Shown piece by piece: positions 17,137 through 26,246 of a stretch of 64,000 bases of DNA. Within the stretch, counting starts at the first letter, position 1, and each line of letters begins with the position of its first letter. The DNA lies in NCBI RefSeq assembly GCF_006352025.1, contig NZ_CP040936.1, positions 2,604,001 through 2,668,000 on the forward strand, in the 5' to 3' direction. A program made the translations under genes and the position numbers. Source of the DNA: Hymenobacter sp. DG01 (GTDB lineage Bacteria > Bacteroidota > Bacteroidia > Cytophagales > Hymenobacteraceae). Below the pieces are notes generated by a model. That model was not told the DNA's origin, did no database searches, and worked only from the letters and a program-made list of their open reading frames with translations.

Positions 17137-18369
17137 CTATTGCAATAACCGCTTGTATTCCCCCACGTAGCGCCCGATAGCAGTTTGCAAATCATAGTAC
17201 TCCTGAGCTTTCTGGCGCAGGTGGCGGCCATCCTTCTGCAACAGATCGGGAATGGTACGGGCGGCGGCCTCGTAGCCCGCTGGCTCCAGCCGGGATACTA
17301 CTGTGCCACCGTCTGTCTGCCGGATGATATCCGCTACGTCCCCTACCCCATCATTGCAGATGACGGGCAGGCCCATAGCAAGAATCTCTCCGAGCTTGGT
17401 GGGTGAGCTGGCTTTCTTAGAGTAGCTCTGCTTAATAAAGAACAGATTCAGATCAGATGCTGCCACCAAACCAGGCACTTCCTTCCGGGTAGCGGGCCGG
17501 ACCAGGAAATCAGTGGGCGCCAGCCCGGACACTTTCTGGGCGGCCTCCAGCACCATTTCCGGCGGCTCCTGGGTTACGAACAGCATTTTAGCGTCCGGGT
17601 AGTGCTGCTTAATGACGGCGAACTGCGCCAGCATTTCATCCAGCAGGTACCAAGCGCCTATGGAACCCAGATAGCTAACCACCAGTGCCTTATCATCGTA
17701 GCCGAGCTGGCGGCGAGCTGCCAGCCGGTCCTGCGGGGTCAGCAGAGGAAACACCGAGAAATCGGCGCTGCACGGGATGACCGTAATGGGCGTACCTAGG
17801 TAGGCCGGCCAGGTCTGCATTTCCCCCTTGCCGTTTTCCGTGAGGCTGATGATGCCGTCGGCGGCAGCAATAAACTCGGTTTCCTTGCGCTTGTAGGTGC
17901 GGTAGGCCCGGCGGTAGATGGGGTTCTGCAGATTCCACATGCCGCCTTCTACCCGTTCATCCACCCAGAAGCCGCGCATATCAAACAGGAACTTCACCCC
18001 GTACTTGCGCTTGAGTAGGAGCCCTACTTCGGCACTCACGTAGCTGCGGCAGTGGGTCATGTCGAAGCGTAGTTCTTGGTGCAGAGCCAGCGCCTTTTGC
18101 CGCAGTTGGTACCGGTCGTAGAACTTGGCCAGCACTGGCGGCTTACGCGTGAAGAAGATGTGCTCCCACCGGATTCCAGCCGGTTCTGTAATGGCCCGGA
18201 TGGTTTTCTCGTGTTGGGTAAATCGCTCCTTTTTTTCCGTTGACAGCAGCGTAATCTGGTAGCCCTGCTGGGCCAACCCCACCAGGTAAGGCAACACCTG
18301 CGACTGTCCCAGGGGGTCAGTCATACCGTCGTAGGAAATGTATAATATTTTCTTGCTGTTACTTTTCAC
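17137..18369 (-). CDS. Glycosyltransferase, GT4 family
   Basis: The protein (410 residues) is a GT-B glycosyltransferase. Its N-terminus ILYISYDGMTDPLGQSQVLP is typical of one GT4 subgroup in surface-glycan clusters. The C-terminal domain has VVSYLGSIGAWYLLDEML and the EX7E-like segment KLGEILAMGLPVICNDGVGD. The start is GTG at 18369; I see no better ATG. It is 24 bases downstream of the AT-rich GT25 gene on the same strand but has much higher GC, marking a composition break. Confidence 0.9.
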   Translation of the reverse strand: MKSNSKKILYISYDGMTDPLGQSQVLPYLVGLAQQGYQITLLSTEKKERFTQHEKTIRAITEPAGIRWEHIFFTRKPPVLAKFYDRYQLRQKALALHQELRFDMTHCRSYVSAEVGLLLKRKYGVKFLFDMRGFWVDERVEGGMWNLQNPIYRRAYRTYKRKETEFIAAADGIISLTENGKGEMQTWPAYLGTPITVIPCSADFSVFPLLTPQDRLAARRQLGYDDKALVVSYLGSIGAWYLLDEMLAQFAVIKQHYPDAKMLFVTQEPPEMVLEAAQKVSGLAPTDFLVRPATRKEVPGLVAASDLNLFFIKQSYSKKASSPTKLGEILAMGLPVICNDGVGDVADIIRQTDGGTVVSRLEPAGYEAAARTIPDLLQKDGRHLRQKAQEYYDLQTAIGRYVGEYKRLLQ

Positions 18370-18393
18370 AAACGAAATTTATTTATTCGGCGA

Positions 18394-19170
18394 TTAGACA
18401 AACTCTATATTCAACATCCTTTTTCGCATAATTTCTCGCCTTTTTTTCATGATATTATATAAGGGATATACTCTATACCTATCAATTATTTCTAACAGCA
18501 TACCTTTAATGCTGCCAACAGCTACATAGTCGATGGAACTCTTGAAATCGGCTGGTTCAACTGCAAATGGATATATACATCTAATACTTTCCACTGCTCC
18601 ATTATCGATAAATTTACCCCATGAATCAGCGGTCGACTTTACGGGCGATTGATACTCCAGCATGGTCCTACATGCGTCATTAGTGATAATATAAGCATTA
18701 GCAGACACAAGCTGCCTGGGATCCATCGAATCGAATATGCTATAGCAATTGTTTATTTTCACCTCTGTATTTTTGAGTAACGTTATTTTTTTCCATGCCG
18801 CATAATACAATAACACTATTTCGTTTTTATTTAAGTCGTTGTTGTTAATATTAGACACAATATCGATAATATCTGCATTGATATTACTATCATCTTCAAA
18901 TATTAATCCCAAATCAATATTGTCATTTAATATTTTTTCATAAACAGATACATGACTTAACGAGCAGGCCAGAGCTCCTTTGCTTACCCAATAAGCATTC
19001 TCCTTAACAAAATCTAAATCAATTCTAGAATCATTATCTAACAAATTTTTACCATTAACAGCTTCTATTATCTCATAATCGATGTTATATTTTATTAGTT
19101 GTTTCTCAATGTTAATTCTACGCTCTACAGCTGATGGAAGGTTGATTACAAAAGCCTTTATCTTCTTCAT
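18394..19170 (-). CDS. Glycosyltransferase family 25 (LOS/LPS glycan)
   Basis: The protein (258 residues) starts KKIKAFVINLPSAVERR, the hallmark of GT25 lipooligosaccharide transferases, followed by KGALACSLSHVSVYEKI and the acidic donor motif LGLIFEDDSNI at about 88-98. GT25 members usually add galactose or related sugars to LPS or to glycoprotein-like acceptors; the acceptor here is unknown. The gene and its flanks (about 18,380-19,240) are clearly AT-rich against GC-rich neighbours and use A/T-ending codons, which suggests recent horizontal acquisition. Confidence 0.88.
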   Translation of the reverse strand: MKKIKAFVINLPSAVERRINIEKQLIKYNIDYEIIEAVNGKNLLDNDSRIDLDFVKENAYWVSKGALACSLSHVSVYEKILNDNIDLGLIFEDDSNINADIIDIVSNINNNDLNKNEIVLLYYAAWKKITLLKNTEVKINNCYSIFDSMDPRQLVSANAYIITNDACRTMLEYQSPVKSTADSWGKFIDNGAVESIRCIYPFAVEPADFKSSIDYVAVGSIKGMLLEIIDRYRVYPLYNIMKKRREIMRKRMLNIEFV

Positions 19171-19236
19171 TTCATTTTTTTAAAAGATTTAACAGTATAT
19201 CTCCTTGCGAGATTTATTGTTATTGTTTTCAGGCTA

Positions 19237-21087
19237 TTATAGGTTATGCATAATTGCCCACTGGTGCAACACAATCAGCAGCCACACGCGGTTGTACAAA
19301 TGGTCTTCGCCGGCTTCAAACCGCCGCACCAGCTCTTTCACTACCTCGGGGCGTACAAATCCAATCTGCTCCAGTACCTGGGGCTTTAAGTACTCGTCAA
19401 TGAGGTAGTGCAGGTCCTTTTTCAGCCACGTACCCAGCGGAATGGAGAAGCCCCACTTGGGCCGGTCGAAGATGTGGGCCGGTACGTAGTCGTACAGCAC
19501 CTGCTTAAGCAGGTATTTGCTCACGCCATCCTTCACCTTGAGGGCTGGGTCGAGATTAAGGGCAAACTCGGCAATGCGGTAATCCAGCAGCGGCCCGCGG
19601 GTTTCCAGGGAGTAGCGCATGGAAGCCCGGTCCACTTTTACCAGCAAGTCATCCTGCAGGTAATACTGCATATCGAAAATAGCCTGCTGCTCGGCTGGTG
19701 TCAGGGTACGAGGGGCAGGCCAATGCTCAGGCAGCGTAGGCAAGCTGCTGAGGCCGGGCTTAAGCAGCTTAGCAATTTCTCTCTCAGAAAACAGGTACTG
19801 CTCCTGGGAGAAGATGTGGCTGCGCAGCCGCTCTTGAGCCGGGTAGTTCAACAAGTCAGCTACGCGCTTATAGCGGTTGCTCATCTGCTGCATTACCAGC
19901 CGGGCCGGGTGGCGGAGCAGGTTCACGCTACTCTTGGCCAAGCGGTTGGCCCAGGTATACATGCCGTAGCCATGAAACAGCTCGTCGCCCCCATCCCCGG
20001 ACAGGGCCATGGTCACGTGCTGCCGCGCCAAGCGCGACACCATTAGGGTAGGCACGGCCGAGGAATCAGCGTAGGGCTCGTCGTAGATAGTGGCCAGTTC
20101 GGCCATGCTTTCCCGGGCTTCCCGCTCCGTTACGGTGAAGCTGTGGTGGTCGGTGCCCAGGTGCTGGGCTACGGCCGCGGCGAAGCTCGACTCGTTGTGC
20201 TTGGCCGAGTCAAAGCCGATGGAGAACGTCTTGACCGGCGTGGTCGAAACGCTCTGGGCCATGGCCGTTACCAGGCTGGAATCGATGCCGCCGCTGAGGA
20301 ACGTGCCGAACGGCACGTCCGAAATCATGCGGTACTGCACCGAGGTGCGCACCAAATCATGGAGCTGCCGCTTGGCTTCAGTTTCGTCGCTGAGCACCTG
20401 AGGAGCTATTTTCTCCTCTAGCTTCCAGTAGCGTGATTCCGTGAACTCCGTCGCCGTAACGCGGATGTGCGCCCCAGAGTCCATCTTTTTAATTTCGTTG
20501 TAGATGGAGCGCGGCCGCGGGATGTAGCCCAGGTACAAGAACTGATTGACAGCTTCTTTGTCCACCGTCAGGCGCCGGCGGATGGGCGCCAGGTTCACCA
20601 CCGACTTCAGCTCCGAGGCAAACGCAAAGGTAGCCCCGTCGAGGTAGTAGTAAATTGGCTTCTTGCCCAGCCGGTCGCGGAACACGTCTAGCTGGCCGGT
20701 TTGCTTATCGTAAATAGCAATGGCGTACATGCCGTTAAGCAGCTGCACGAAATTGGGGCCCAACTGCACGAAGGCTTCCAGGATAACTTCGGTATCGGAG
20801 GTAGTGCGCGTGCGCAGGCCCAGCTGGTCGCGGATTTCCTGGAAGTTGTACACTTCCCCGTTGAAAATCGTCACGTACCGCTCGTTGTGCGAAAACATCG
20901 GCTGGTTAGCGGCCGAAGACAAATCGAGGATGCTCAGGCGGCGGTGACCCAGCCCTATTTGTCCGTCGAAGTAAAAACCATCGGCGTCCGGGCCGCGGTG
21001 GGCCAAACACGTGGTCATATTGCGCAGCATCTCTTCGGTGAGAGGAGATGCCGCCGTACGATTCAGAAAACCAGCAATACCGCACAT
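19237..21087 (-). CDS. asnB: Asparagine synthase-type glutamine amidotransferase (first copy)
   Basis: The class II glutaminase domain starts at Cys2 (MCGIAGF) and includes LAHRGPDADG, RLSILDLSSAANQPM and FNGEVYNF. The synthetase domain has the ATP PP-loop SGGIDSS at about residue 265. It would use glutamine and ATP to amidate a carboxylate, classically aspartate. Length (616 residues) is normal. Placement among glycosyltransferases, together with a second AsnB in the same cluster and uronic-acid genes nearby, suggests that it may amidate a sugar carboxylate as WbpS-like enzymes are thought to do; this is inference. The ATG at 21087 exposes the catalytic cysteine and is preferred to a TTG two codons upstream. 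Confidence 0.92.
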   Translation of the reverse strand: MCGIAGFLNRTAASPLTEEMLRNMTTCLAHRGPDADGFYFDGQIGLGHRRLSILDLSSAANQPMFSHNERYVTIFNGEVYNFQEIRDQLGLRTRTTSDTEVILEAFVQLGPNFVQLLNGMYAIAIYDKQTGQLDVFRDRLGKKPIYYYLDGATFAFASELKSVVNLAPIRRRLTVDKEAVNQFLYLGYIPRPRSIYNEIKKMDSGAHIRVTATEFTESRYWKLEEKIAPQVLSDETEAKRQLHDLVRTSVQYRMISDVPFGTFLSGGIDSSLVTAMAQSVSTTPVKTFSIGFDSAKHNESSFAAAVAQHLGTDHHSFTVTEREARESMAELATIYDEPYADSSAVPTLMVSRLARQHVTMALSGDGGDELFHGYGMYTWANRLAKSSVNLLRHPARLVMQQMSNRYKRVADLLNYPAQERLRSHIFSQEQYLFSEREIAKLLKPGLSSLPTLPEHWPAPRTLTPAEQQAIFDMQYYLQDDLLVKVDRASMRYSLETRGPLLDYRIAEFALNLDPALKVKDGVSKYLLKQVLYDYVPAHIFDRPKWGFSIPLGTWLKKDLHYLIDEYLKPQVLEQIGFVRPEVVKELVRRFEAGEDHLYNRVWLLIVLHQWAIMHNL

Positions 21088-21155
21088 GGGCAATTAAACA
21101 GTTATGGCCCGGAAAGAATAGCCACGTCGCTACCTCCGCTCGGGCATCAAATGAA

Positions 21156-22043
21156 TTAGGCTGCCGAATCAGACCGCCGCAACCGCCGCCACAGCGGACG
21201 AACGTCGGTGGAAACGGACTTGGCCAGAAAGCGCAGAAACCGCGCATTGTCGTGCATGTCGCCGCGGTAGCAGGCGGCCAGAATCAGGTACAGATTCGCC
21301 AGACACTGCCGGTAATACGCTTCCGATGGAAAGTAGGTACCTTCCTGATGTAGCTTAGTAAAAGCGTAAAGCATATCCCGCTCCATGAGTGGAATATTGT
21401 TGTGCATCTGCTGGCCATGGATGCGGTAGCGCACCAGCGTCTCGGGCAGGTAGCCGAACTCGGTGCACCGGGCTAGGCGCACCCACATTTCCCAGTCGGC
21501 CGAGGTTGAAAGCTTGGTATCAAAGTGCCCGGCTTCGTCCAGCACGCTCCGGCGCACTACCACGCTGGACGGGCTGTGAACAACCGTGGTACTCATTTCC
21601 AGCAGCAGGGGCAGTACCCGCCCGCCTTTGCCTTGAATAATTTCTACCGTCTGGTTGGTTTCTGACTGAAACCGTTCCTCCGCCGAGTGCACCAGCCCAA
21701 TGGCTGGGTGTTGCTCCAAATATACCACTTTCCGAGCCAGGTTTTCCGGCTCAAACAGGTCATCGGCATCCAGGAAGGCAATGTATTCCCCCTGGGCCAA
21801 ATTAATTCCTACATTACGCGAATCGGCCACACCTGAGTTAGGCTTGGAATGCAAACGCACTCGGGACTCGGCGCGGGCAATGTCGGCCACAATCTTGGCC
21901 GAGGCGTCTTTCGAGCCGTCGTCCACTACCAGCACTTCCACGGCCGGGTGAGTTTGTTGCAGCACCGATTGCAGGGTAGCAGCAATGTACTTCTCCGCAT
22001 TATAGCACGGAATTACAACGGATACCAACGAAGCTACGGCCAT
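21156..22043 (-). CDS. Glycosyltransferase family 2
   Basis: A GT-A enzyme of 295 residues. It has SVVIPCYNAEKYIAATLQSV at the start, VEVLVVDDGSKD at about 33-44, the DXD-type donor motif AFLDADDLFEPEN at about 88-100 and the acceptor-side segment TSADWEMWVRLA near 180. No membrane segment. It lies in a tight minus-strand run between the GT8 gene and asnB, with short spacers, so it is probably part of the same transcript. Donor and acceptor are unknown. Confidence 0.92.
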   Translation of the reverse strand: MAVASLVSVVIPCYNAEKYIAATLQSVLQQTHPAVEVLVVDDGSKDASAKIVADIARAESRVRLHSKPNSGVADSRNVGINLAQGEYIAFLDADDLFEPENLARKVVYLEQHPAIGLVHSAEERFQSETNQTVEIIQGKGGRVLPLLLEMSTTVVHSPSSVVVRRSVLDEAGHFDTKLSTSADWEMWVRLARCTEFGYLPETLVRYRIHGQQMHNNIPLMERDMLYAFTKLHQEGTYFPSEAYYRQCLANLYLILAACYRGDMHDNARFLRFLAKSVSTDVRPLWRRLRRSDSAA

Positions 22044-22078
22044 TCTCAGAACTTTATTTTGGGCAGGGGCATCCCCAT

Positions 22079-23005
22079 TTAGCGTAATTTTGCTTTAAGC
22101 TGCCGCCACTGCCGGCCCAGCGCTGGGTTGTCTAGGTACAGTTCCCGCAAACGCAGGCGCACTAGGCGAGGCACTTTCCCAAGGGCAAAATCAGTATAGG
22201 GGCTTTTTTTGGTGCTAGGCGATTGTTGCAGATACTGACTGTACAGGTAGCGGAACCGGTTCTGGCACAACATAGTCCAGGGTCTTTCCATGGTAAAGTG
22301 CAGGATGATCTTATCCGCCAGAAAGGAGTCAAACTCTTGGCGCGGTAGTGTTTCCGGAATGTAGGAGTACAGGGTATTAAACCGGCTCTCCACTTTTTTC
22401 CAATTGTTGCGCAGCACCGCGTTCAGAGCGCACTGATCTACGTATTGAATTCGCTCCGAATACTGCAGCAGATAGTCGAAGGCCTGCTCGGAAATACGCT
22501 GGCGCTTCCACTCGGCTACGTCCATGTACAGCACCCCGGAGTTGAAGTATTCCCCCTCTTCCGTAATACCGAGGAGCGGCTGCGTTTTCACCCAATTGTC
22601 GTAGACCGCAGCCACCGGGTGCGGCCCCAGCTCAATTTGCTCGAACTCACGCAGCTTGCCTACTACCAATGTATCGGTGTCGATGTAGAGCAGCCGCTGC
22701 ACGGTTTCAGGTACCAGAAAGGGGAAAAACAAGCGGTAGTACACCGCAGCCGTCCATTTGCTGCCCAATACAAACCGGCTGACCAACTCCTGATCAATCT
22801 GGTAAAAGCTGATGGTAGATTGGTGAGCCTGCACGTATGCTTCTACCCGGGCCTTGTCTGCCGGCGGGATGCCTGTAGCAATGGCATGCACTGCAATAGG
22901 CACCCCCGGATTACTCTTGAATACAGACGTAATCAAGGCGTAAAACTGATCCAGATAGTTCTGGTCAAAGGCAATACCCAGATGAAATTCGCGGGGGGCG
23001 GACAT
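22079..23005 (-). CDS. Glycosyltransferase family 8 (first copy)
   Basis: The protein (308 residues) has the GT8 pattern: LGIAFDQNYLDQFYALITSV at the start, WTAAVYYRLFFP and the DXD motif LLYIDTDTLVVG at about 100-110, EYFNSGVLYMDV at about 155-170, and HFTMERPW at about 235-242. GT8 enzymes are retaining galactosyl/glucosyltransferases of LPS core and capsule. It is clearly homologous over its full length to the AT-rich gene at 29233-30153, but has ordinary host-like GC. Confidence 0.92.
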   Translation of the reverse strand: MSAPREFHLGIAFDQNYLDQFYALITSVFKSNPGVPIAVHAIATGIPPADKARVEAYVQAHQSTISFYQIDQELVSRFVLGSKWTAAVYYRLFFPFLVPETVQRLLYIDTDTLVVGKLREFEQIELGPHPVAAVYDNWVKTQPLLGITEEGEYFNSGVLYMDVAEWKRQRISEQAFDYLLQYSERIQYVDQCALNAVLRNNWKKVESRFNTLYSYIPETLPRQEFDSFLADKIILHFTMERPWTMLCQNRFRYLYSQYLQQSPSTKKSPYTDFALGKVPRLVRLRLRELYLDNPALGRQWRQLKAKLR

Positions 23006-23033
23006 ACGGAGAAGTAGCTAAATTACGAGGACC

Positions 23034-23918
23034 CTAAGCTAGGCGAAGTACCCGCCGCAGCCGCGAGGCCCACAGAGAGTTCTCCCACAGCAGCCGTAGC
23101 TTGCCCGGGGTTTGCGGTGGATTTGCCGTGTAGAACGGCACCAGATCAGCAATGCGCTGCCCGGGCACAAACTGCAGCAAGGGCCATGCCTCTTTATCGA
23201 GAGGGTGGACGTTTTTCGCCTCCTTGTAGTTTTTCGGGCTAAGCTTCAGCCAGAAATCCAGGTACGCCTGTGTGTCAAAATCATGAGCGTGGCCCCAGTT
23301 ACTAATCTTCTCCCGAATTTCCTGCTCATCGCGCGCCCATGACTGGTGCAGAATAAAGTAAGGCGCGTAGATGTTAAACCAATGGCTGACCCGCCCGTGA
23401 TAATAGGCTGGGTCGTTGGTAGCCACCGGGTTAGACACGTCGGCCCAGAGCTGCTGCTGTCGGTCCACGGCCAGAAAGCCGCTGTCCAGCTGCTTGAAAA
23501 GAGTGATGTAAGGGCAGCGGATATTGACGGGGCGTGAGGGATTAAATCTGCGTAGCCATTTGGCAAAACCGGCGAAGTTGAGGAAGTACTCGTCGGCGTC
23601 AAGTTGCACGTGCCAACCGCCCTTGCCCAATCGCTCAGCTATCAGGTGACGCTGCCGCACCTCATTGTCCATGGGTGCGAGTTCCGGCCGGTGAAAGTCG
23701 TCCTGGTAGATGTCAATCTTGTTCTGGGTATCTAGCCGCTTGACCAAGGCGAAGAAGGCCTCGTCGTCGAAGGAAAACGGCTTACCGGCCCAACTGATGC
23801 GGTCTTGGTCCAGCGACAGGCAGATGTGGTCGGCCTGCTCGTACACCAGTGGCAGCGAGTGTTCCAGAAAATACCAGTCGTAGGCTACGCAGAACCCAAT
23901 TTTTATGGCTTGGCTCAT
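23034..23918 (-). CDS. Putative glycosyltransferase of the GT-A/GT2-like type
   Basis: I do not recognise a specific family. The 294 residues show a GT-A-like pattern: KIGFCVAYDWYFLEHSLPLV at the start, HICLSLDQDRISWAG, and a likely metal/donor motif WHVQLDADEYFLNF at about 108-121, as in family 2-like glycan transferases that begin with NWYFLEHSLP-type segments. Its start shares four bases (ATGA) with the stop of the upstream gene at 23915-24910, so both are likely translated together. Role in glycan synthesis is inferred from motif and position. Confidence 0.75.
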   Translation of the reverse strand: MSQAIKIGFCVAYDWYFLEHSLPLVYEQADHICLSLDQDRISWAGKPFSFDDEAFFALVKRLDTQNKIDIYQDDFHRPELAPMDNEVRQRHLIAERLGKGGWHVQLDADEYFLNFAGFAKWLRRFNPSRPVNIRCPYITLFKQLDSGFLAVDRQQQLWADVSNPVATNDPAYYHGRVSHWFNIYAPYFILHQSWARDEQEIREKISNWGHAHDFDTQAYLDFWLKLSPKNYKEAKNVHPLDKEAWPLLQFVPGQRIADLVPFYTANPPQTPGKLRLLWENSLWASRLRRVLRLA

Positions 23919-24910
23919 GCTTGGGTAATATGGCGCTTGGCGTGGTAGAGCACGTCTTTCAAAAATGAGGGCGTGAATGGCGATTTACGCAACGCTACCC
24001 AGGCGTGCTGGTACCCTTCCCGGAAACGGTTTTCGTTGAAGGCCTGCACTGCATTATCCTGGAGCATTAAGGGATGCTCCTCGTAAGTAGTAGGTAGCTG
24101 CTGCGTCAGGCGCCGCACGGCTGTCAGCTTATCAGCCCAGGTTTTACGCTGGAACTCGGGCGTAATAGCGTCGGCCAGCACCAAATCCGTGATTTGCTTC
24201 TTCACACGATACCAGTAATGGTATACGTACTGGTCGCAGGGGTGCAGCTCCGTGCGGGTCTGTAGCACCAGGGAAAAAGCATACTGCTCGCTAGCATGGT
24301 TCTGCGTAGGAGGGTAGAACTGGTCGGTGAGCTGATACACGTCCGGAATCATAGCTAGGATTTCGGATGGAAGGCCCATCACACCAGCATTCCACGATTC
24401 CTGCGTAGCCGTATAGTGCTCCGTTCCCCGCGAGGTCTGGAAATTCTGCCGCTCAATCAGGTTCAGAAACGCGTGAAACGTTACGCCCATGGGTAGGGGT
24501 AGCTTGCGGCATTCCTCGTAGGGATATTCCAGCAGGTGCATGAAGCTGCGTCCCGGCCGGAAGTCCTGCATCCAGGGTAGTGCATCAGCCGTGAAGAAGG
24601 TATCGGAATCAACGTAGAGCATATCCGCCCCCGGATGACGCTGAAACGCCTCCTCAATCAGCGCAATTTTCATGCGGTGCAGAAAATCAATCTGCCCCCG
24701 CATTACCTTAATCTTCTCGGGAGTCAGCAGCACATAGTCCACCTCAATGTCCGTCAGATACGGCCGGAAGAACTCAGGAGCATCCGTGAACAGCACGGTT
24801 TTCACCTGATCGGTCGGACCGCTATACCACGCCCAAAAGCTCATAATGGTGAGCAAAGCCCGGCGGTACTCATTTTCCCGGCCGAACGATTGGGTTACGA
24901 GCAAATGCAT
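23915..24910 (-). CDS. Putative glycosyltransferase with a DSDTFF motif
   Basis: The protein (331 residues) is not assigned to a named family. It has a start MHLLVTQSFGRENEYRRALL, a helical region LHRMKIALIEEAFQRHPGAD and a DXD-type motif MLYVDSDTFFTADA at about 94-107, which resembles GT8/GT-A enzymes. A later segment SWNAGVMGLPSEIL parallels the FNSGV motif of GT8 proteins. I infer a GT-A sugar transferase acting in the same glycan. It overlaps the next gene by four bases. Confidence 0.72.
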   Translation of the reverse strand: MHLLVTQSFGRENEYRRALLTIMSFWAWYSGPTDQVKTVLFTDAPEFFRPYLTDIEVDYVLLTPEKIKVMRGQIDFLHRMKIALIEEAFQRHPGADMLYVDSDTFFTADALPWMQDFRPGRSFMHLLEYPYEECRKLPLPMGVTFHAFLNLIERQNFQTSRGTEHYTATQESWNAGVMGLPSEILAMIPDVYQLTDQFYPPTQNHASEQYAFSLVLQTRTELHPCDQYVYHYWYRVKKQITDLVLADAITPEFQRKTWADKLTAVRRLTQQLPTTYEEHPLMLQDNAVQAFNENRFREGYQHAWVALRKSPFTPSFLKDVLYHAKRHITQA

Positions 24911-25032
24911 GGAGACAAAACGCTTAAAGGACGAAACTAGCGAGCAGACTGCCTGGGGGCAGTACTACCCTTCAGTTTAGCAATGAAAATCAGAGGGCAC
25001 GAAAACAGGGCTGAAAGACGAAGCAGGTACAA

Positions 25033-26178
25033 TTACTGCCCGCAGTACAGATCTTCCAAGGCACAAAGATACGTGTCTAACCCGAATCGTTGAGTTGCAA
25101 CGGCCTGCCCTGCCGTCCGTACGTGCGCGCGCAAAGCGGTGTCAGTCAGGTAGCGTTGCACGGCAGCAGCAATGGCGGCGCTGTCGGCGAAAGGAACCAC
25201 CAGCGCGTTTTCCTCGTGGCGAATGAACTCAGGCGCCACGCCAGAAAGAGTAAACACAGCCGGAATGCCAGCTGCTAGCGCTTCTACGTACGTCTGACCA
25301 AATGCTTCACTGTGGTCGTCGATGGGCGTGTGCACATACACGTCAAACAGCTGGTACAAAGAGCCCAGATCGTTTTCAAACCGAATTTGCTCGTACGACT
25401 CAGCCGGCAGGTACCGGTGCAGCAAGGCCTGGATTTCCTTTTGATAGTCGCCGTGGGCGTTGGCCAGTAGCAGCTTGGCGGTGGGGTACTGCGCAAGCAG
25501 CGTGGCGAAGGCCGGGATGATGTATTGTATCCCCTTCCACTCGGTCTGCCGGGCAATAACCCCGATAATCGGGTACCGGCCTGTCGTCTGATACTTCTGC
25601 TGCAGAGCGACTACTCGCTCGGGCTGGGGCTGCATAAAAGTTCCTAGGTCGAAGCCATGATGAATTAGGCGGATCTTTTCCGGCTTCACTCCCTCCTTTT
25701 CCACCAATATGCGCTTCACCATTTCCGTAATGGCAACAATGTGGGTGGTCAGGGCATTAGTAAACCGGTCGTAGTAAACAGCCCGGGGGAAATACTGGTG
25801 GTGCAGGGTGGAGTGGTGCCGCGTCAGGATGCGCCGCGGCACGCCCACCGACCACGCGGCCAGCAGCCCTACCACATTGGCATCAAATAGATGCGTGTGC
25901 ACTACCTGGCTTTTCCAGACTTTGAGTTGGCTCCGCACTTCGCGTATTGCCCGTAGCAGATCCGGCTTGCCCCGATACACAACTCGCACCACGGGGAGTC
26001 CTAGCTCCCGGATATACTGTTCTAGCTCACTGTCAGCCGGGTTCAGCAGAATAAAGGACAAGGCTACCTTACGAGGGTTCAGGTGCTTGGCAATCCACTC
26101 GAAGGACAGCGCCTTATTAACGGCCGAAATGATGTAGGTGACGCGAACAGGAGAGCCGGGTACTGGGGAAGCAGACAT
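25033..26178 (-). CDS. Glycosyltransferase family 4
   Basis: A GT-B enzyme of about 381 residues. It has an N-terminal VTYIISAVNKALSFEW segment, VVHTHLFDANVVGLLAAW at about 95-112, a first-domain end KIRLIHHGFDLGTF, and the EX7E donor-site segment SEAFGQTYVEALAAGIPAVF at about 285-305. ATG at 26178 is chosen; a TTG two codons upstream is less likely. It probably belongs to the same minus-strand glycan transcript as the GT genes below it, although the spacer of 122 bases to the next gene leaves room for a separate promoter there. Confidence 0.92.
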   Translation of the reverse strand: MSASPVPGSPVRVTYIISAVNKALSFEWIAKHLNPRKVALSFILLNPADSELEQYIRELGLPVVRVVYRGKPDLLRAIREVRSQLKVWKSQVVHTHLFDANVVGLLAAWSVGVPRRILTRHHSTLHHQYFPRAVYYDRFTNALTTHIVAITEMVKRILVEKEGVKPEKIRLIHHGFDLGTFMQPQPERVVALQQKYQTTGRYPIIGVIARQTEWKGIQYIIPAFATLLAQYPTAKLLLANAHGDYQKEIQALLHRYLPAESYEQIRFENDLGSLYQLFDVYVHTPIDDHSEAFGQTYVEALAAGIPAVFTLSGVAPEFIRHEENALVVPFADSAAIAAAVQRYLTDTALRAHVRTAGQAVATQRFGLDTYLCALEDLYCGQ

Positions 26179-26246
26179 AAACAAGTACTAAAATCTGGAG
26201 GTGCTGGCACAAATAGCCGCCAGGGTTACTATTCATTTCTTCCCTC

